The notes beneath the pieces are model-generated. The model was not told the origin of the DNA and did not search any database. It saw only the letters and a program-made list of their open reading frames with translations. Shown here in pieces: positions 59,187-64,000 of a stretch of 64,000 nucleotides of DNA (positions are counted from its first letter, which is position 1; each line of letters begins with the position of its first letter). The DNA is from Schumannella luteola (lineage in GTDB: Bacteria > Actinomycetota > Actinomycetes > Actinomycetales > Microbacteriaceae). Position numbers and translations under genes: made by a program. The stretch covers positions 1,984,001 through 2,048,000 of the forward strand of contig NZ_JACBZY010000001.1 of the NCBI RefSeq assembly GCF_013408685.1, in the 5' to 3' direction.

Positions 59187-59372
59187 GCCGTGGCGCGGGG
59201 TGATCGCGGCGCGCGCCGGGGCCCGCCTGCGCTGACGCCGCGGGGCCAGCGCTGCCTGCCCGACGGGTGTAGTTTTGACGTGCATGCGAAAGCATCGAAC
59301 GGACTCGCTGCGACGACGCATCCCCGCCGTCCTCTGAGCCCTTCACCGTCGAAGACCTGCTGGAGGGTCCCC

Positions 59373-60161
59373 ATGTCCACTGCCCGTTTCGCCGACCGCG
59401 TCATCCTCATCACCGGCGGAGGCTCCGGACTGGGCCGTGCGACTGCGGTGCGACTGGCGGGCGAAGGCGCGAAGCTCGCGCTCGTCGACATCTCCGAGCC
59501 CGGACTGCAGGCCAGTGTCGATGCCGTGCGCGAGGTCGCGCCCGAGGCGGAAGTGCTGACCGCGATCGCGGACGTGTCGAAGGAGGCGGATGTCGACGCC
59601 TACGTCGCCGCGACGATCGAGAAGTTCGGCCGCATCGACGGCTTCTTCAACAACGCCGGCATCGAGGGCAAGCAGAACCCGACCGAGTCGTTCACCGCCG
59701 ACGAGTTCGACAAGGTCGTGTCGATCAACCTGCGCGGCGTGTTCCTCGGGCTCGAGAAGGTGCTCGCGGTCATGCGCGAGCAGGGCAGCGGGATGGTCGT
59801 CAACACGGCGAGCGTCGGCGGCATCCGCGGCGTCGGCAACCAGTCGGGCTATGCGGCCGCGAAGCACGGCGTCGTCGGCCTGACCCGCAACTCGGCGGTC
59901 GAGTACGGCCAGTACGGCATCCGCATCAACGCGATCGCGCCGGGTGCGATCTGGACGCCGATGGTCGAGAACTCGATGAAGCAGATCGACCCGGAGAACC
60001 CGCGCAAGGCCGCGGAGGAGTTCATCCAGGTCAACCCGGCGAAGCGCTACGGCGAGGCCCCCGAGATCGCCGCGGTCGTCGCGTTTCTGCTCTCCGACGA
60101 CGCCTCCTACATCAACGCGGCCGTCGTGCCAATCGACGGCGGGCAGTCGGCGAAGTACTGA
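59373..60161 (+). CDS. short-chain dehydrogenase/reductase
   Basis: 262 residues from the ATG at 59373 (GGAGGG upstream). Rossmann TGGGSGLGRATA, NNAGIEG, catalytic Ser/Tyr/Lys in TASVGGIRGVGNQSGYAAAKHG, and APGAIWTPM. Close in pattern to oxidoreductases of the FabG/glucose-dehydrogenase type. Substrate unknown. Has its own promoter region and a terminator hairpin at about 60186-60217. Confidence 0.93.
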   Translation: MSTARFADRVILITGGGSGLGRATAVRLAGEGAKLALVDISEPGLQASVDAVREVAPEAEVLTAIADVSKEADVDAYVAATIEKFGRIDGFFNNAGIEGKQNPTESFTADEFDKVVSINLRGVFLGLEKVLAVMREQGSGMVVNTASVGGIRGVGNQSGYAAAKHGVVGLTRNSAVEYGQYGIRINAIAPGAIWTPMVENSMKQIDPENPRKAAEEFIQVNPAKRYGEAPEIAAVVAFLLSDDASYINAAVVPIDGGQSAKY

Positions 60162-60185
60162 GGAGCGACGTCACGTCGTGACGGA

Positions 60186-60217
60186 GGGGCCGGATCTGCG
60201 AGAGCGGCTCCGGCCCT
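60186..60217. terminator. hairpin after the SDR gene
   Basis: 9-bp stem with one G-U (60186-60194 with 60209-60217), 25 bases past the stop. Confidence 0.55.
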
Positions 60218-60334
60218 GCTAGCGCCGGTCGGCTGATCAGCGGCGGCCTGGTCGCGTGACCGTGGGATGTCCGTGGGGCCGAGTAGTTTTCAGCTGCCCC
60301 TGCCCCTGCCCATGACCTCGGAGCCGGCCACGCG

Positions 60335-61038
60335 ATGACCATCCCCACGACGTCTTTCCAGTTGATCTTCTACCTTGCGTTGCTGGTGCCGGGCGTGGTG
60401 TTCGCCGGTTCGCCGGTTCGCGTGTTCGTCTGCGAGGACCACGCGCGGCCGATCGCTCGGTTGCCGCTCGAATACTCGAAGCCGTCGTAGCGAGCGCGAT
60501 CTTCGACTCGGTGTACGCCCTAGTCCTTCATGACCAGGTGGCGGTTGCACTGGGCGATGTCCGTGGCTATGTCGCACAGAACGTCAGCGCGACGATGGTG
60601 GTGTTCCTCGTGGGCGGTGTCGGGGTCCCATTCGTCGTTGCGTGGCTCGTCTACGGCCAGATACCAGTGCTTGATCGGCCATCACAACTCTGGCGAGAAA
60701 TCGTCCGCCCGAAGCTCTCGCACTCGCAGCAGGTCAGCGACGCGCCGACGGCGTGGGACTACGGAAACAAGACCGTCGTAGGCGGATGGGTCCGCGTCCG
60801 CATTGCCGAAGGCGTTTGGGTCGGTGGTGTCTTCGGAGATGACGCGCGTTTCTCTACGTACCCGGAAGCTCGCGACCTCTTTATCTCCACCCCGTGGAAT
60901 CTCGGACCTGCGGGTGAGTTCCAATCCCCGGTCGCTGGCAGTCAAGGGGTGTGGCTGGCTATCAAGGATGACTACGTGGTCGAATGGCTCTACGACCAGG
61001 AGGACAGCGATGACGAACTTCGCGAATCGATCGAGTGA
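60335..61038 (+). pseudogene. DUF6338-like gene broken by an 8-bp tandem duplication
   Basis: The frame starting at 60335 (MTIPTTSFQLIFYLALLVPGVVFAGS) shifts after a tandem duplication of TTCGCCGG (60401-60408, 60409-60416) and ends early at 60490. The other frame continues through RVRLRGPRAADRSVAARILEAVVASAIFDSVYALVLHDQ to 61038. Removing one 8-bp copy restores one frame (FAGSRVRLRGPRAAD...). The resulting product of about 231 residues has two membrane segments (near 9-26 and about 90-110, VVFLVGGVGVPFVVAWLVYG) and then a soluble part with WVRVRIAEGVWVGGVFG. It resembles DUF6338. Function unknown. Confidence 0.7.
60401..60420. repeat. 8-bp tandem duplication causing the DUF6338 frameshift
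   Basis: TTCGCCGG repeated twice and followed by a third partial TTCG. Slipped-strand change of one unit would switch the reading frame. Confidence 0.85.
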
Positions 61039-61213
61039 GAACGGGCAGTTCAGTGCACGACCGTCAGCCGTCTGGACGCAGCGAGTCGCCGAGGGCGGAA
61101 AGGCTGGACAGCCTCGTTCGACGGGTTCGACGCCGAAGAACCCACCGCGATCCGGAAGCGGAGTCACTCCGCCCCCGGGTGTGAGGCGACCTGGTGCAAC
61201 TTCGGGAAACTAG
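61010..61213 (+). CDS. small Pro/Gly-rich protein downstream of the DUF6338 gene
   Basis: 67 residues. The ATG at 61010 has AGGAGG 6 bases upstream, a near-perfect ribosome site, and overlaps the end of the DUF6338 gene in another frame. The body is Arg/Gly/Pro-rich without a fold (VAEGGKAGQPRSTGSTPKNPPRSGSG). Its stop overlaps the next gene start. Function unknown. Confidence 0.55.
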   Translation: MTNFANRSSENGQFSARPSAVWTQRVAEGGKAGQPRSTGSTPKNPPRSGSGVTPPPGVRRPGATSGN

Positions 61214-62816
61214 CGAACCATCTGACGACCGTCCTGACGTCGTCATCCTCGGCGGCGGGCACAACGCCCTGACCGCCGCCGCGTACCTCGCGAAGGCGGG
61301 GCTTGGCGTCGTGCTGCTCGAGCGACTCGAGCACGTCGGCGGGGCCGCGGTCAGCGCGCGAGCGTTCGACGGGGTGGATGCGCGCCTCTCGCGCTACTCG
61401 TATCTCGTGAGCCTGCTGCCGCGCGCGATCATCAACGATCTGGGGCTCGGCATCCGGCTGGCGCGGCGGCGGTACTCGTCGTACACGCCGGTTCCGGGCG
61501 ATTCGGAGGGGCGGGGTCTGCTCGTCGACCGGCGCGACGCCGAGGTGACCCGCGCATCCTTCGCCGAGATCGACGCGGCGGCCGACAGTGACGCGTACGC
61601 CGCACTCGGCGATGATCTCGCTCGCGTCGCCGAGGTGGTCTGGCCGAGCGTCACCGGCCCGCTGCCGACGCGCAGCGAGGCCCGCGCCGCGCTCGGCGAC
61701 GATGCGCTGTGGGATGCGGTGTTCGAGCGTCCGATCGGCGAACTCATCGAGCAGCGCTTCGCGAGCGATCTGGTGCGCGGCGTCGTCGCGACCGACGCGC
61801 TCATCGGCACCTTCGCCGGCCTGCACGACGCGAGCCTCGACCAGAACCGCTGCTTCGTCTATCACGTGATCGGCGGCGGAACCGGTGACTGGGATGTTCC
61901 CATCGGCGGCATGGGCGCGGTCACCGGCGAGCTCGAGCGGGTCGCGCGCGAGGCCGGCGCCGACATCCGCACCGGGGCCGAGGTCGTGAGCGTCAGCCCC
62001 GACGGCGAGGTGCGCTACCGACGTGGAGGCACCGAGCATGTCGTGGGGGCGGCGCGCATCCTGAGCGGGGTCGCTCCGCACGTGCTCGACCGGCTGCTCG
62101 GCGCGGCGGATGCGACGCCGGCGGTCGGCGCCGACCGGCCCGAGGGCGCGCAGGTCAAGGTCAACATGCTGCTGAAGCGGCTGCCGCGCCTGAAGGATGC
62201 CAGCGTCGCGCCCGAGGCCGCGTTCGGCGGCACCTTCCACATCAACGAGACCGCCAGCCAGCTCGAGGCGGCGCGCGCGGCGGCAGCCGAGGGGCGCATC
62301 CCGAACCCGTTGCCGGCCGAGATCTACTGCCACACGCTGGCGGACCCGTCGATTCTCGGGCGCCCGCTCGCCGAGAGCGGCGCGCACACGCTCACGGTGT
62401 TCGGGCTGCACGTGCCGGACCGGATCGTGCGCGACCTCGACGACCCCGCCGCCCATGACGAGGTGCGCACGCAGCTGCAGGATGCGGTGCTCGCGTCCCT
62501 GAACTCGGTGCTCGGCGAGCCGATCGAGCCGCTGCTGATGGTGGATGCGCACGGCCGCCCCTGCATCGAGACGAAGACCACCCGCGACATCGAGGATGCG
62601 CTCGGCATGCCCGGCGGCAACATCTTCCACGGGCCGCTGTCGTGGCCCTTCGCAGAAGACGACGAGCCGCTCGACACGCCCGCGCGGCGCTGGGGCGTCG
62701 CGACGACGCACGAGCGGATCCTGCTCTGCGGATCGGGCGCACGCCGCGGGGGCGCGGTCAGCGGTCTCGGCGGCCACAACGCGGCGATGGCGGTGCTGGA
62801 GGAGCTGGGTATTTGA
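61194..62816 (+). CDS. phytoene-desaturase-like FAD oxidoreductase
   Basis: 540 residues, GTG start at 61194, overlapping the previous small gene. FAD-binding VVILGGGHNALTAAAYLAKAGLGVVLLERLEHVGGAAVSARAF at the start. The second motif ILLCGSGARRGGAVSGLGGHNAA is at the end. This is the CrtI/PYROXD2-like group of amine-oxidase-fold enzymes. There is no carotenoid cluster around it, so the substrate is open. Cytoplasmic or membrane-edge enzyme. Confidence 0.9.
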   Translation: MQLRETSEPSDDRPDVVILGGGHNALTAAAYLAKAGLGVVLLERLEHVGGAAVSARAFDGVDARLSRYSYLVSLLPRAIINDLGLGIRLARRRYSSYTPVPGDSEGRGLLVDRRDAEVTRASFAEIDAAADSDAYAALGDDLARVAEVVWPSVTGPLPTRSEARAALGDDALWDAVFERPIGELIEQRFASDLVRGVVATDALIGTFAGLHDASLDQNRCFVYHVIGGGTGDWDVPIGGMGAVTGELERVAREAGADIRTGAEVVSVSPDGEVRYRRGGTEHVVGAARILSGVAPHVLDRLLGAADATPAVGADRPEGAQVKVNMLLKRLPRLKDASVAPEAAFGGTFHINETASQLEAARAAAAEGRIPNPLPAEIYCHTLADPSILGRPLAESGAHTLTVFGLHVPDRIVRDLDDPAAHDEVRTQLQDAVLASLNSVLGEPIEPLLMVDAHGRPCIETKTTRDIEDALGMPGGNIFHGPLSWPFAEDDEPLDTPARRWGVATTHERILLCGSGARRGGAVSGLGGHNAAMAVLEELGI

Positions 62817-62846
62817 ACTGAGCAGAAATTGGCTCCGAGAACGCGA

Positions 62847-63314
62847 CTAGCGGTATCGCGGTCCGTGATTGGACTTCTGTAAGAACGACTCTCTGAGGTT
62901 CGCCACCGCGGTTGCGTTTCCACCGGCTCTGTCGAATTCCGGGAACTCCTCTTCGCGAATCCAACGGTCAAGCGTGGGAGAAGTCACACCCAGAAGTCGG
63001 AGAAGACTCGCGCTGTCGACCTCAGTTCCGAACCCGGTGAGGAAATCCTCATCTCGTTCCGGCGCGACCTCCGGGGTCGCGACGATTCGGGCACGCGGAT
63101 ACTTCTGGCCGCGCGGATCCTGCGCGAGAAATCCGATCAGATCGGCACGGTCGATGTACCAGGTCGTGCCCCATTTGGTTGCTCGAACGAGGCCGTCGTC
63201 GAGCTGCTGGGTGGCCGTTCGGGTGGTGACACCGAGCACCTCGGCATACTGCTTGATCACGAGGAGGCTCGGGAATCGCGACCAGTAGGACACGGCGAGG
63301 GATTGTTGGCTCAC
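62847..63314 (-). CDS. helix-turn-helix protein (excisionase/MerR-like)
   Basis: 155 residues, GTG start with weak ribosome site. Two helix-turn-helix-like parts: LVIKQYAEVLGVTTRTATQQLDDGLVRATKWGTTWYIDRADLIGFLAQD (helix-turn-helix of excisionase type) and SASLLRLLGVTSPTLDRWIREEEFPEFDRAGG. GC content and codon use are visibly lower than its neighbours, a sign of later arrival. No integrase or phage gene lies near. Function unknown. Confidence 0.7.
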   Translation of the reverse strand: MSQQSLAVSYWSRFPSLLVIKQYAEVLGVTTRTATQQLDDGLVRATKWGTTWYIDRADLIGFLAQDPRGQKYPRARIVATPEVAPERDEDFLTGFGTEVDSASLLRLLGVTSPTLDRWIREEEFPEFDRAGGNATAVANLRESFLQKSNHGPRYR

Positions 63315-63347
63315 CCTGCGATTATTCCGGCGGCGGCGTGAGTCAGT

Positions 63348-63665
63348 TCACCACCCCGTCGCGACGAGGATGATCGTCCAGATCGTGCCGAGGGCGAAGG
63401 AGAGGGTCGCGCCGAAGAGGCCGAGCCAGAAGCCCCAGTAGCCGAGTTTCGTGCCCGAGCGGCGTGGGCCGGAGAGCACGCCGAGCACGATCGCGGCGAT
63501 GCCGAGCACGAGGGTGAAGTAGTCGACGATCGGCAGCCAGCAGAGCACGAGCGACACGATGCCGAAGATCAGCGCCAGCACGCCCATGACGGGACTGCGG
63601 CGAGGTGGAGCGACCGGAGCCGTGCCGGTGTGCTGGTCGGGCGGCGGGTAAGGAAGGGAGCTCAT
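63348..63665 (-). CDS. DUF4190 membrane protein
   Basis: 105 residues from the ATG at 63665 (AGGA upstream; the ATG at 63683 has none). Pro/Gln-rich N terminus, then about two to three membrane segments (VMGVLALIFGIVSLVLCWLPIVDYFTLVLGIAAIVLGVLSG and WGFWLGLFGATLSFALGTIWTIILVAT). Family DUF4190, function unknown. Confidence 0.82.
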   Translation of the reverse strand: MSSLPYPPPDQHTGTAPVAPPRRSPVMGVLALIFGIVSLVLCWLPIVDYFTLVLGIAAIVLGVLSGPRRSGTKLGYWGFWLGLFGATLSFALGTIWTIILVATGW

Positions 63666-63740
63666 CTGGTCGTCCTGGATCATCGGCGGCGGGTAGCGCT
63701 CGCGCGGTGCAGACGAGCGGTTCTCGTGGACGACGCTAGC

Positions 63741-63774
63741 GGGCGCAACGGGCGCGACGGGCGCGACGGGCGCC
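63741..63774. repeat. 9-bp tandem repeat
   Basis: Unit GGGCGC(A/G)AC repeated 3.8 times in a non-coding gap of 154 bases between two minus-strand genes. Confidence 0.65.
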
Positions 63775-63819
63775 GGGGTCTCCTGCCCGGGGATCGGTGC
63801 CCGACGGCGAGGGCACTGA

Positions 63820-64000
63820 CTAGACGAGATCGCCGCGGGCCGCGCGGTCGTGGTCGTCCGGGTCGTAGAAGATCTCCGCCTGCGCCGCGCGGTTCAGCAG
63901 TGCGGTGCAGTCCGAGCTGCTCATCCGATTGACCACGTCGCGCAGGGTGTGCTGCGTGCCGTCGACCTCGTACGACCAGACGGCCCGGTACCGGCCGCCG
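63820..64000 (-). CDS. C-terminal part of a DUF3592-like protein (cut by window edge)
   Basis: Reads from the right edge to a TAG at 63820-63822: VWSYEVDGTQHTLRDVVNRM...NRAAQAEIFYDPDDHDRAARGDL. The pattern of a Tyr-rich strand, then AEIFYDPDD, fits the C-terminal end of DUF3592-type membrane proteins. The start and membrane segments lie outside the window. Confidence 0.6.
   Translation of the reverse strand, partial: GGRYRAVWSYEVDGTQHTLRDVVNRMSSSDCTALLNRAAQAEIFYDPDDHDRAARGDLV

Noticed and set aside
60803-61213. 136-codon frame starting at 60803
   Set aside because: Only its last 67 codons (from 61010) have a ribosome site; the earlier part overlaps the DUF6338 frame and looks like a shadow.

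Overview
The window is high-GC DNA with dense, short-gapped genes, GTG and TTG starts and actinobacterial gene orders. It contains the RegX3 / CarD / IspDF / CysS / RlmB block, the DUF3263 / LytR_C pair near groL without groES, and the XPB helicase / Helicase_C / cold-shock / DUF3027 / DUF2530 / SerC block. All of these match orders known from Mycobacterium. The codon habits (GAT-GCG and GCA-TCC inside otherwise GAC/GCC/TCG-rich genes) and the gene content point to a member of the Microbacteriaceae. It looks like ordinary chromosome: I see no rRNA, CRISPR array, transposase or phage module. Two tRNAs are present, Thr(TGT) and Arg(CCT).

Layout. 1-5.8 kb: phosphate-type response regulator (cut by the window edge), a lipoprotein, CarD, isoprenoid enzyme IspDF, CysS and RlmB. 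5.8-14.4 kb: a NERD membrane protein, then the most unusual locus. There a NUDIX-fold winged-helix regulator of NrtR type, with a decayed NUDIX box, faces a gene that fuses a SpoT-like HD hydrolase, an ADP-ribosylglycohydrolase and a dual-specificity-phosphatase domain. Two copies of a 20-bp palindrome lie between them. A small orphan gene and a TM0106-type nuclease-helicase follow in the same direction. 14.4-18.5 kb: DUF4032 kinase-like protein, sugar ABC ATPase, a cysteine-less DsbA-like protein and tRNA-Thr. 18.6-22.8 kb: copper operon csoR-copZ-copA with two copper-type operators, a nitroreductase and MsrB.

22.9-31.4 kb: DUF2332, DUF3263, LytR_C, a cold-shock protein, groL with two CIRCE elements, a frameshifted small membrane gene, an HD hydrolase, WXG100 and a two-component system. 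31.6-38.8 kb: DinB, a serine beta-lactamase-like hydrolase, a DHFR-like reductase, and a translationally coupled SWIM zinc-finger plus large repeat protein. 38.8-46.8 kb: XPB helicase, RidA flanked by two copies of a palindromic repeat, Helicase_C protein, cold-shock domain protein, acidic DUF3027, DUF2530, SerC and a DtxR/IdeR regulator. 46.9-64 kb: a small ORF sitting directly on a UUCG terminator, HNH nuclease, CHAP amidase, several VOC proteins, hydrolases, a CPBP protease, a septum-formation-related protein, an HxlR regulator with a divergent SDR, a second SDR, a DUF6338 gene broken by an 8-bp tandem duplication, an FAD amine-oxidase-type enzyme and a cut DUF3592-like gene.

How the parts work together. 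The clearest functional units are the copper-efflux operon (sensor, chaperone, pump), the MEP-pathway/translation block, the two-component pair and the candidate ADP-ribose-responsive operon. Three genes (near 27.5, 57.4 and 60.4 kb) carry frameshifts. The first two are single missing bases and could be assembly errors. The third is a tandem duplication and looks biological.
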